Below are positions 1 through 7,083 of a DNA stretch of 64,000 nt, piece after piece. Source of the DNA: Elusimicrobiota bacterium (GTDB lineage: Bacteria > Elusimicrobiota > Elusimicrobia > UBA1565); contig JACPXC010000004.1 of assembly GCA_016196755.1 (NCBI GenBank), positions 1 to 64,000 on the forward strand, written 5' to 3'. Position 1 is the first letter of the stretch, and each line of letters opens with the position of its first letter. The notes beneath the pieces are model-generated. The model had not been told where the DNA came from and searched no databases. It worked only from the letters and a program-made list of their open reading frames with translations. A program made the position numbers and the translations under genes.

Positions 1-219
1 ATCAGGACGCCGCACGATCGGAACGACGCAATCCCCACGCGAGAATCCGCTTCCCGCCGGCGCCGCGCCATAGAGGCCTTCGAGGATTTCGCGGTCGGTG
101 CCGCAGACGCCGATCGCGACCATCTCGACGAGCAGGGCGCCGTCCTCCGCGGGAGGCTCAGCCACGTCATCCAGCGAGGCCGAACCGGGCGCTTTCGGCG
201 CCACTCGCAGGGCCTTCAT
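1..219 (-). pseudogene. N-terminal fragment of Zn-dependent glucose dehydrogenase (MDR family) with an internal deletion, runs off the window
   Basis: Read from an ATG at 219, the frame gives MKALRVAPKAPGSASLDDV, then GVCGTDREILEG, then GSGFSRGD and VVPIVRRPD. This order matches the N-terminal half of archaeal/bacterial glucose 1-dehydrogenases: the CG-x-DRE catalytic-zinc cysteine, then the GF-x-x-GD-x-V segment. In the family about 20 further residues lie between them and include the zinc-binding 'LGHE' motif. Here EGLYGAAPAGSGFSRGD joins the two blocks directly, in frame, so the catalytic His/Glu are missing. The protein could not bind catalytic zinc normally. The rest of the gene lies outside the window. 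The ORF track missed it because the frame is open at the edge. No clear ribosome binding site precedes the ATG. It is either a true deletion or an assembly error near a contig end. Confidence 0.6.
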
Positions 220-319
220 CGCACCGGAAAGGCGATCGTGCTGAGCAGCGTTGCCTTCATCATGGGGCTATCTTCGCCTATCGGACGTGTAGGCCAAGCG
301 ACCGCGCGGTAGCCTTTGG

Positions 320-460
320 TTAGAGGCTGGCGATCCGGTCGGCCGCGCTCTCGGCCTTGGGACGGCTCCAGAGCGAGGCCGGGACGATCACGCAGCTGCA
401 CGAGGCGTGGAGGACGAAGGTGAGAGCCCAGTTCAGCGCGGTGTGCCAATCCAGTTCCAT
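320..460 (-). CDS. small hypothetical protein (46 aa), possibly a gene remnant
   Basis: This frame is too short for the supplied track. It reads MELDWHTALNWALTFVLHAS... and ends ADRIASL. It contains one hydrophobic stretch (LNWALTFVLHASCSCVIVPASLW), so it could be a one-pass membrane peptide. The N-terminal style is also seen at the start of BlaR1/M56-type membrane proteins, and it may be a truncated relic of such a gene. I see no ribosome binding site, and no conserved motif lets me assign a function. The competing antisense-frame ORF in the track (216..449) is arginine-rich shadow sequence. Confidence 0.25.
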   Translation of the reverse strand: MELDWHTALNWALTFVLHASCSCVIVPASLWSRPKAESAADRIASL

Positions 461-684
461 GCTTTAAGCATGGCGGGGTTTTGGCGGGGCGGCTAATGAA
501 GATAAGATTAAGAAAAATTATTTGTTTTTATATAGATTATTCGAGCATTGGGTGCTAGGGTTCAAGTCCTCTTAAGGACCCCAACTTTGTGCAGGTCGGT
601 GAACGGAATTCCTGAGCGAGAGAGATTCCGAATCCGAACTCTATGCGGCCCTCGATGCGAGGGCCGCACTCGTTTCCGGGACAT
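461..684. other. intergenic stretch with an AT-rich block and a tRNA-3'-end-like segment
   Basis: There is no convincing coding frame. Positions about 495-545 are strikingly AT-rich for this genome. At about 561-587, GGTTCAAGTCC followed by TTAAGGACCCCA looks like a tRNA T-loop and acceptor end with an encoded CCA. No matching 5' acceptor strand, D arm or anticodon arm is visible upstream, so no complete tRNA is called. It could be a relic of a tRNA-associated integration or deletion junction. Confidence 0.3.
644..668. terminator. GC-rich hairpin, possible terminator of the hydrolase pseudogene
   Basis: A perfect 11-bp stem (TGCGGCCCTCG / CGAGGGCCGCA) with a 3-nt loop ATG lies about 17 nt beyond the stop codon of the minus-strand hydrolase reading frame. 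No strong U-tract follows on either strand, so termination is inferred from position and stem stability only. Confidence 0.4.
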
Positions 685-1676
685 TCAAAGCGAGGCTATG
701 GTGTCAGCGACTGCTCGAAACGCCTCGGGCGCTGCTCGCCGGTAGGTCAGATCCCGGGGAGTGGCGCGAGGATCGAGCGCATGGCCGAGCTTCGGGAAGT
801 ATCGAAACGAAATGGTCGGTTTTTTCCATATCGCCTTGTTCAGTAGTTCGATCGACTTTGTCCCGTAGACGGGAGCCTGATTATCCCACTCGCCGTGAAA
901 AAGGGCGATCGGAATCTTGAGGTCCCGCACTAGTTCCGCGGGCTTCGGGCATTGGGCCTCCTGAAGGCGATACTCTCGCACCGATGCCGCATCTACGGCG
1001 ATGTTCGAGAAGTTCCCGGCCATCAATTCGTCTCTGCTCAGCGCGCCGTCGCCGTCGAGGTCCAAGACGGCCATCTGAGCCGCCAAAGCTTTCGCTTCCG
1101 TCGAGGGTGCACCTAGCTCCGCAGCATTCAAGGTCTCGTCGCCGTTGATATCCAGTTGACGAAAAATCGGGCGACCTGAAGCGCCACGTTCGCCCCTTCG
1201 CTATGGCCGACCAGGAAGACACGCGCGCGAGGGAAGCGGCGGGCCGTCCAGCGTGTGAAGTGCCGAGCGTCCTCGATGAAGTAGCGCAGGGGATCGGCCG
1301 CGTATCGCTTGAATTTCTTCGAGGCGGCGAAGTTCCTGTCCGCGGCGATCATTCGCGCGGCAGCGTATGACCGCTTGTCGTATCGCACGACCGCGATGCC
1401 GCGTCCGTTCAGAGCCGCCGCGAGGTCGGCGAAGAAATAGTTGGTCGTGCCGGGCGCGGAGACCGAGCTAAGATCCTCATCGAGACTCTGTGGGCCCGAG
1501 CCGTGGATGAGGACGACGACGCGTTCGACCGAGTCTTCCGAAGCAGCTGCGTTGATGTCCAGACGCGCTCTTAGCGGAAAGCCGTCGAAGCTTTTAACCG
1601 AGTGCTCCGATCCGGCGCAGGAAAGCGCTGTCAGCAATAGACTCCCGATCCCGAGGAACAGCTGTAGGAGCTTCAC
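685..1676 (-). pseudogene. secreted alpha/beta hydrolase with EF-hand insertion, frameshifted and probably internally deleted
   Basis: The first frame (1676 to 1128) has a signal peptide, an oxyanion-hole HGSGP motif and the nucleophile elbow GHSEG, then diverges into ARFFVNWISTATRP and stops. The alternate frame across the junction reads FRQLDINGDETLNAAEL, an EF-hand loop. It continues as ORF 685..1131 with a second EF-hand, LDLDGDGALSRDEL, then HGEWDNQAPV (acid region) and LGHALD (catalytic His region). The two frames together give one hydrolase split near 1175-1180 at a run of five Ts. A missing base there restores the frame. The nucleophile elbow also sits unusually close to the EF-hands, so a larger out-of-frame deletion is possible. 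The catalytic residues are otherwise all present. Confidence 0.65.
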
Positions 1677-1701
1677 GACGTCAGTTCCGTGCCGAGGGGC
1701 G

Positions 1702-2136
1702 TCAAGAAGCCCCCCGGCCAGCCTTGGGCGGCAGCGTTTTCAGGCGAATGAACTTGGCAAGGGGCTCGAACTCGGGGTCCTTATGCACTAGAGTCGCCCC
1801 CAAGCGCTCCGCGGTCGCCGCGATCCAAGCATCAGCCACTGACAGCTTGTGTCCAGCTTTGATCCGGGCGGCAGCGAGGCCCAATGGTTCGTCGCTTTCA
1901 ACGACCTGTAGCGGAAGTTGCTTGAGCTGAAGGACGCCCTCGCGCGCGGCCGCCTCACCCTGTTCCTGCTCCAGGATGTACGCCAACTCCATGATCGACA
2001 TGAAGCTGACGAAGACCGTCTCCTTCTTGCCGTGCTGCCGGAGAATGGTTTCGACTTCGGATGCCCCCGGCTCGTTCTCCTTCAGGCAGAGCAGGGCCGA
2101 CGTATCGAGGACGAAGGTTTCAGCGGCGGGCGGCAT
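1702..2136 (-). CDS. vapC: VapC-type PIN-domain toxin (predicted RNase)
   Basis: The protein has 144 aa and the PIN fold signature: FVLDTSALLCL at the N terminus (first acidic residue), a central Glu in SIMELAYILE, and a C-terminal SVADAWIAATAERLGATLVHKD block supplying the remaining metal-binding acidic residues. PIN toxins cleave RNA, often tRNA or rRNA, in a Mg-dependent way. Its start overlaps the end of the upstream antitoxin gene by 17 nt, the usual vapBC arrangement. The length is typical of the family. The target is unknown. Confidence 0.9.
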   Translation of the reverse strand: MPPAAETFVLDTSALLCLKENEPGASEVETILRQHGKKETVFVSFMSIMELAYILEQEQGEAAAREGVLQLKQLPLQVVESDEPLGLAAARIKAGHKLSVADAWIAATAERLGATLVHKDPEFEPLAKFIRLKTLPPKAGRGAS

Positions 2137-2344
2137 CTTCCCGTCGGTTGGCCAGCAGGGTTCGGGTCACGCCCTTGGGTGCCGATCCGCGAAACGCGGC
2201 GATGGGGTCCTTGGCGACTGGAAGGACGTAGATCACTTTCCCATCCTCCGCCCATTCCAACTGCTGATGGGCCTTGAGCTTGAAGCGTTTGCGGATGCGG
2301 GCAGGGATCGCCGTCTGGCCTCGGTCGCTGAGTGTGGTGAGCAT
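2120..2344 (-). CDS. vapB: AbrB/MazE-type antitoxin of the VapBC pair
   Basis: This 74-aa protein has a swapped-hairpin AbrB domain: MLTTLSDRGQTAIPARIRKRF, followed by W-x-x-DGKVIYVLPV. It ends with a basic tail that would bind and block the toxin. It precedes and overlaps vapC. The start is fixed by a strong promoter whose -10 box ends 6 nt before the ATG, so the mRNA is probably leaderless. Autoregulation by the VapBC complex is expected from family knowledge. Confidence 0.88.
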   Translation of the reverse strand: MLTTLSDRGQTAIPARIRKRFKLKAHQQLEWAEDGKVIYVLPVAKDPIAAFRGSAPKGVTRTLLANRREDAARR

Positions 2345-2350
2345 TGACTC

Positions 2351-2379
2351 AGTGTAACAGCCGCCTTGATGCCTGTCAA
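2351..2379 (-). promoter_or_regulatory. consensus sigma-70-type promoter of vapBC
   Basis: On the minus strand TTGACA (2379-2374) is separated by 17 nt from TACACT (2356-2351). Transcription should start at or beside the A of the vapB ATG, leaving no room for a Shine-Dalgarno sequence. Confidence 0.85.
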
Positions 2380-2394
2380 GCTGTTTTTGATAAA

Positions 2395-2424
2395 ATACAT
2401 GTAAACATCTAATTTAACATGTAT
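2395..2424. promoter_or_regulatory. inverted repeat upstream of the vapBC promoter, possible operator
   Basis: A perfect 8-bp inverted repeat, ATACATGT ... ACATGTAT, with a 14-nt AT-rich spacer lies 16 nt upstream of the vapBC -35 box. AbrB-type antitoxins bind such palindromes, but operator function is inferred from position only. Confidence 0.45.
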
Positions 2425-2461
2425 AGCAAGGGGTGTGACAGGGCACTTTGTTGCCTGCGCC

Positions 2462-2797
2462 TCAGGCGCCGGACCCGTCGGCTTTCCCCTTAGCCCGCGC
2501 CAAAAAGAGCAGCATCTTGAAGCGCTCGACGGCCAAGACGGCATGCGGGATCCCGCTGGGCATGACCAGCATCTGACCGGCCTTGAGGCGGTGCGGCTTT
2601 CCGGCCAGCGTGACCTCCGCCTCGCCGTCGAGGACGTGGATCAGCGCCTCGAAGGGCGCGCTGTGCTCGCTGAGGCCTTCGCCTTTGTCGAACGAAAACA
2701 CCGTGGCCGACCCGGTGGGTGCGTTGAGCAGAGAGCGGCTCACGACCGAGCCCTCCGAATACGGCGCGAGCTTGGCGACGTCCAGGACTTCATCCAT
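2462..2797 (-). CDS. small cupin-domain protein
   Basis: This 111-aa single-domain cupin has the two conserved motifs in degenerate form: LSEHSAPFEALIHVLDGEAEVTLAGK and AGQMLVMPSGIPHAV. The His/Glu positions suggest a metal site. Its start overlaps the end of mobA by 8 nt, so the two genes are translationally coupled. Possible roles include metal or small-ligand sensing. The substrate cannot be told from sequence. Confidence 0.8.
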   Translation of the reverse strand: MDEVLDVAKLAPYSEGSVVSRSLLNAPTGSATVFSFDKGEGLSEHSAPFEALIHVLDGEAEVTLAGKPHRLKAGQMLVMPSGIPHAVLAVERFKMLLFLARAKGKADGSGA

Positions 2798-3419
2798 AGA
2801 TACCTCCGTCCGGCGGCATGTCGCGCTTGGCCGCCATGTAGTCGCGCTGCGTATCGAGGTCGAGAAACGAGCGGCCGTCCCGGTCGAACGCTTGGACCTC
2901 GGCCTCCGAGAAGACGCGCGTGCGCACGCGCGGGAACAGGTCCCGGACGCTCAGGCGCTGCTCGGAGACGAGCCGCTTGATGCTCGGGAGGCACGACTTC
3001 GAATAGACCGCGCATAGCGGCTGGAGTTCCCCCTCCCACATCGCAACGACGGCGTCGTAGTCCGAGGACGCCTCGCAGAGCGTCCGGATGAGCTCGGGGC
3101 TCAAAAACGGCATGTCGCAGGCGCAGACGAAGACGCGCTCGGTCGGCGCCGCCTCCAACGCGGAATAGATCCCGCCGAGAGCATGGTGCTCGGCGAAGGC
3201 ATCGGGCACGATGAGGCGGTCCGGGCGGGCGAGATGAGCCAGCGCCGCGGGAGCCTTGACGACGATCAGCCTGAGCCGAAAGAGTCCGGCCAGCGAGTCG
3301 GAGACGGACTCGACCAAGGTCGAGCCGTTCCATGGCGCCACGGCCTTGTCCGAGCCGAAGCGCCGGCTGCGCCCGCCCGCGAGCACGGCGCCGCAGACGC
3401 CCTCGATCACTTGTGCCAC
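2790..3419 (-). CDS. mobA: molybdenum cofactor guanylyltransferase (MobA-like)
   Basis: MobA attaches GMP to molybdopterin. The 209-aa protein begins with the nucleotide-binding signature GAVLAGGRSRRFGSDKA, then has VCACDMPFLSPE (metal-binding Asp region) and a C-terminal FLDLDTQRDY, all typical of MobA. The start is GTG at 3419. The upstream neighbor is the broken usp gene. No molybdoenzyme is encoded in this window. Confidence 0.88.
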   Translation of the reverse strand: MAQVIEGVCGAVLAGGRSRRFGSDKAVAPWNGSTLVESVSDSLAGLFRLRLIVVKAPAALAHLARPDRLIVPDAFAEHHALGGIYSALEAAPTERVFVCACDMPFLSPELIRTLCEASSDYDAVVAMWEGELQPLCAVYSKSCLPSIKRLVSEQRLSVRDLFPRVRTRVFSEAEVQAFDRDGRSFLDLDTQRDYMAAKRDMPPDGGIYG

Positions 3420-3468
3420 CGGAAGGCGAGTTGGTCGCCCGCGCCGCTGCAGTGCAGGGAGATGCCCT

Positions 3469-3922
3469 TCAGCATGCCCACTTCTCCCAGGACCGAAGCG
3501 GGAAAGCGCCCCGGATATTGAGGCGAGGCACCGCTAGGATCGAAGTCTTACCGATCTCAAGACCTGGTCCGCCGTGGTGCCGAAGAGAGCGTCGCTGAGG
3601 ATTCCCTTCTTGTGCACGACCAGCACGGTGAGGTCGAAGCGCTCCGCCGTTTGCGAGATGACCGCCGGCGCTTTCCCCTTTTGTACCAGGAGGTCCGGCG
3701 AGCATTGGCGCCTTACGCGTCCCGGCAGGCGCTCGACCATGCCGGCGAACCGGATACTGGGATCCCGAGACGAGCCGGTCTTCTCCGCGACGTGCAGCGC
3801 CGAAAGGCGTCCTCCGCCGCCTTAAAGCGCCGAGCCAAGCCTACCGCCTGTCCGTAGGCATCCCACGATAGCTCCGACAAGTCGACGGGGATCAGGATTT
3901 TTTGGGGCGGGAAGCGGATCAT
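3469..3922 (-). pseudogene. universal stress protein (UspA family), two frameshifts
   Basis: From ATG 3922 the frame reads MIRFPPQKILIPVDLSELSWDAYG, the UspA N terminus, up to GLARRFKA. The family then continues in another frame as GRLSALHVAEKTG...QTAERFDLTVLVV (the end of ORF 3534..3740), and then in a third frame as GKTSILAVPRLNIRG. Each switch is consistent with loss of one base (about 3820 and about 3550). Merged, the parts give a near-complete Usp of roughly 140-150 aa. It is a decayed gene, or two indel errors in the assembly. It is divergent from the exporter gene at 3990. Confidence 0.7.
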
Positions 3923-3989
3923 AGAGCCTATACAACGTTCTGCAACGAATCCGCCACCGCGGCTTGGGTGAAGTGATACAACATCTTTT

Positions 3990-4898
3990 GTGAATCTGCT
4001 GTTCTTGCTCCCCCTCCTATTCATCTTCACCCCCTGGGCCTCCCCTCCGCTGGCCCTGCTCGCGGGGATAGCCATGGCGCTTGTCTTCGGCAGCCCCTAT
4101 CCCGCCCAGGTGAAGTCCGTCACCAAGACGCTCCTCCAGGCCAGCGTGGTCGGCCTGGGCTTCGGCCTCAACCTCCATCAGGTGCTCAAAGCCGGCCTCG
4201 ACGGCTTGGCGTATACGGCGGTCGGAATCCTATTCACGATGGCCGTCGGCACCTGGCTGGGTCGGCTCCTGCGCGTGCCGGAGACGACCTCCTACCTGAT
4301 CTCGACGGGCACCGCCATCTGCGGGGGCAGCGCCATCGCCGCCGTGGGTCCGATCCTCGAAGCCGACCATGAGGAGATGTCGGTGGCGCTAGGCACCGTG
4401 TTCCTGCTCAACGCGGCGGCGCTCTTCGCCTTTCCGGCGATCGGCGCGGCCCTCGGCCTGACGCAGGAGCAGTTCGGGCTCTGGGCGGCGATGGCCATCC
4501 ACGACACCAGCTCGGTCGTGGGTGCTACCGTGAAGTATGGGGTCGGAGCCCTGGCGGTAGGCACCACCGTCAAGCTCGTGCGCGCGCTTTGGATCGTGCC
4601 GCTCTGTCTCGTCACCGCGGCCCGCCGCGCTTCCAGCGCAAAGGTGCAGTGGCCTTGGTTCATCCTCTTCTTCGTCCTGGCGGCCGCGGCCAACACCCTG
4701 CTGCCCCAGGGACGCTCGATCTATTCTCCGCTCAACGCGGCGGCAAAGGCCGGACTCATCGCCACGCTGTTTTTGGTCGGCAGCGGCATCTCGAAGGAAG
4801 CGCTCAGGAAGGTCGGCCCGCGGCCGTTGCTCCAGGGCGTCCTGCTTTGGCTGCTGGTCGCCGGCGTGTCCTTGGCGTTCGTAGCCGCACGTCCGTAG
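3990..4898 (+). CDS. YeiH/UPF0324-family putative sulfate exporter
   Basis: This 302-aa polytopic membrane protein has about ten hydrophobic segments. It carries the YeiH hallmarks: VGLGFGLNL early, STGTAICGGSAIAAVGPI in the middle, IHDTSSVVGA, and a C-terminal LFLVGSGIS. The family is annotated as putative sulfate or anion export, with little biochemical proof. Translation starts at GTG 3990. A TGATACAAC element ends 7 nt upstream (TACAAC at 3977-3982), which suggests a leaderless message. Confidence 0.85.
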   Translation: MNLLFLLPLLFIFTPWASPPLALLAGIAMALVFGSPYPAQVKSVTKTLLQASVVGLGFGLNLHQVLKAGLDGLAYTAVGILFTMAVGTWLGRLLRVPETTSYLISTGTAICGGSAIAAVGPILEADHEEMSVALGTVFLLNAAALFAFPAIGAALGLTQEQFGLWAAMAIHDTSSVVGATVKYGVGALAVGTTVKLVRALWIVPLCLVTAARRASSAKVQWPWFILFFVLAAAANTLLPQGRSIYSPLNAAAKAGLIATLFLVGSGISKEALRKVGPRPLLQGVLLWLLVAGVSLAFVAARP

Positions 4899-4992
4899 AC
4901 CCAAGACCTAATCCGGCCTAGGCCCAAAACTCCCCGCCCCAGGTCCCATCGCCCCAAGCACCTATCCGACATTCCGAGCACAATCTCCTCAG
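4899..4992. other. intergenic region upstream of the S41 protease with a CCTAGGCCC motif
   Basis: No gene is seen. CCTAGG at 4917-4922 ends 71 nt before the protease start. The same hexamer ends 72 nt before the secreted protein gene at 16148. No consensus promoter is evident. Confidence 0.35.
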
Positions 4993-7083
4993 ATGATGCG
5001 ACTGAGGGCCCTCCTGAGCGTCGTTTTCGTTTTCTCGAACGCCGCCCCCTCCTTCGCCTTCGGCGTCACCACCGGCCGCGTCGCGGGTCCGACCGCCCCG
5101 GCCACCCCCGGTTCCGCCGCCGTCGCGGCGCGCGCGTTCATCTCGGAGGTGAACTTCGCGGCCTCCCGCCTCGGCGTGATGACGCTGGCCCCGGTGACGT
5201 TGAGTGTGAGCGCCGTCTCCCCCGCTCCAGCCGCCGCGCCGCGCGCGCTGAGCTCCGACGGCGCCCTGCTCTTCATCAACGCCGTCGCCGCCTCGAGCGG
5301 CAAGCGCGAGGAGCACGAGGCGCGCCAGATCGTCCTCGAGTATATGGCCCGGCCTTCGATCCGCGACGAGGTCGAGGGCGGCCTCGAGCGCAAGGGCGGC
5401 GCTCGGGCTCGCCAGGCCGCCGAGGGCCTGCGCACCCTGCGCCGGGGTCTCGAGGCGATGGACCCAAGAGAACGCGGCCTGCTCCTAGACGGCCTGGCCG
5501 AGCTGCGCGCGAAGCTCTACTCGGACACGTCGAAGACCGCCTCGATCGCGGCGACGCGCGAGCACATGGCGCGCCTCTTCGATGGGAACGCCACGGCCGG
5601 AGCCGCGCCGTTTCTCCAGCCCGCCGGGCCCCTGCCGGAGAACCGCAAGGGCCGCGTCCTCCCGGCACCCGAGGGCGCCTTGGCGGGCGGCGCGCGCACG
5701 GTGTTCATGCCGCGGGAGGCCATCCCGGCCCAGCTCGACCGCCGGCTAGACGACGCCGGCACCGCCGATGTCCTCAAGACGATGGCGCTCGTCAACTACC
5801 GCCACGTCGACAAGCCGTCGTTCCCGCGCCTCCTGTCGGGACTGGCTCGGCACGCGGAGGTGCGCGGCACCGTCTCGGAGGGTCCGACGAAGCGTCAGCG
5901 CCGGCGCGCCCAGGACGCCCTGGCCGAGGAGATCGGCTACTCGCTCAACGGCACCGAGGAAGAGGTCTGGGAGGCGACGCACCGGATCATCCACCGCTAC
6001 GTCCGCACCGGCCTGACGCCCATCATGAGCCCGGCCGATCTCTCGGGGGTGCTCAAGTCCGTCCTATCGCGCGTGCAGGACCGCTTCTCGGAGTTCTTCG
6101 ACGCCGCCGACTCCGACCTCCTCGACCAGGACGCCGAAAATGTCTACGCCGGCATCGGCGCCGCCCTCGAGCAGCCCGCCGACGAACGGGCCGTGGTCAA
6201 GCAGGTGACCAAGGGTGGGCCGGCGGACAAGGACGGGCTCAAGGTGGGCGACCGCATCATGAGCGTCGATGCTCAGCCTTGGAGCTCGGCCGACGACATC
6301 CTTAAGATCCGCGGAGAGGTCGGCACGAAGGTGGTGCTCGGCATCGAGCGCGAGGGACTCAGCTTCGAGCTGACGGTCACTCGCGGACTCGTGCCGGAGC
6401 CCTCGACGGTCTTCGGGGCGATGCTGTCCCATAAGCCCGGGGTGGGCTATCTCCACATCGCCGAGTTCAACCTGACGACCTACACCGACGCTCTTGCCGC
6501 GCTCATGGCCCTCAAGGCCGCCGGGATGAGCTCGCTGATCATCGACGTGCGCTTTAATCCTGGCGGCATCGTCGAGATCGTGAACTCGATCGTGGCCCTC
6601 TTCCTCAAACCGGGCCAAGTGACGGCCTATGTCCAGCAGATGGGCGAGACCAAACCCAGCATGACGATGAAGCGCAAGGCCGGACGCTTCGCGGGCCTGC
6701 CGGTGGTCGTCCTCGCCGACGGGGCCAGCGCGTCGGGTGCCGAGTGGCTGACCGCCTCGCTTCAGGAGAACGGAGCGGCGACCTTCATGGGCCAACATAC
6801 CTGGGGCAAGGGCATCGGGCAGAGCTTTACGCCGATGGAGTACGTCGGCACCAAGGGGATGGTCCAGTTCACCACGATGCGCTGGCTGACACCGCTCAAG
6901 AACTGGATCCAAGACGTCATCCCGGGCTACGGCGGGGTCCTGCCCGCTGTGGAGCTCCCCGCCGACGAATTCCAGCGCCAGGCCGCCGCCGAGATCATCG
7001 GCCAGGGGCGGATCGACCCGGCGCAGTGGCGGCCGCAGGACGACCCATGGGTCTCCGCCGCCGTCGAGAAGCTCGGCAACTAG
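4993..7083 (+). CDS. secreted S41-family C-terminal processing protease with PDZ domain
   Basis: The 696-aa protein has a signal peptide (cleavage near SFAFG), a long Ala-rich N-terminal extension (to about residue 330), a PDZ domain (about 390-460, GGPADKDGLKVGDRIMSVD) and an S41 core (about 470-640). The core includes RFNPGG, the nucleophile region ADGASASGAEW (Ser about 581) and the general-base TWGKG (Lys about 606). CtpA/Prc-type enzymes cleave C termini of periplasmic proteins. It is larger than a typical 400-500 aa Ctp because of the extension. The stop codon overlaps that of the convergent M20 gene at CTAG 7080-7083. An alternative start one codon later is possible. Confidence 0.92.
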   Translation: MMRLRALLSVVFVFSNAAPSFAFGVTTGRVAGPTAPATPGSAAVAARAFISEVNFAASRLGVMTLAPVTLSVSAVSPAPAAAPRALSSDGALLFINAVAASSGKREEHEARQIVLEYMARPSIRDEVEGGLERKGGARARQAAEGLRTLRRGLEAMDPRERGLLLDGLAELRAKLYSDTSKTASIAATREHMARLFDGNATAGAAPFLQPAGPLPENRKGRVLPAPEGALAGGARTVFMPREAIPAQLDRRLDDAGTADVLKTMALVNYRHVDKPSFPRLLSGLARHAEVRGTVSEGPTKRQRRRAQDALAEEIGYSLNGTEEEVWEATHRIIHRYVRTGLTPIMSPADLSGVLKSVLSRVQDRFSEFFDAADSDLLDQDAENVYAGIGAALEQPADERAVVKQVTKGGPADKDGLKVGDRIMSVDAQPWSSADDILKIRGEVGTKVVLGIEREGLSFELTVTRGLVPEPSTVFGAMLSHKPGVGYLHIAEFNLTTYTDALAALMALKAAGMSSLIIDVRFNPGGIVEIVNSIVALFLKPGQVTAYVQQMGETKPSMTMKRKAGRFAGLPVVVLADGASASGAEWLTASLQENGAATFMGQHTWGKGIGQSFTPMEYVGTKGMVQFTTMRWLTPLKNWIQDVIPGYGGVLPAVELPADEFQRQAAAEIIGQGRIDPAQWRPQDDPWVSAAVEKLGN

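Noticed and set aside
1128-1205. Programmed frameshift in the hydrolase
   Set aside because: The slippery run is only five Ts, no stimulatory structure is evident, and a nearby gene also has single-base shifts, so decay or error is simpler.
3416-3475. Short frame (MLKGISLHCSGAG...) between usp remnant and mobA
   Set aside because: Only about 20 codons, no family match and no independent signal; probably trailing sequence of the broken region.
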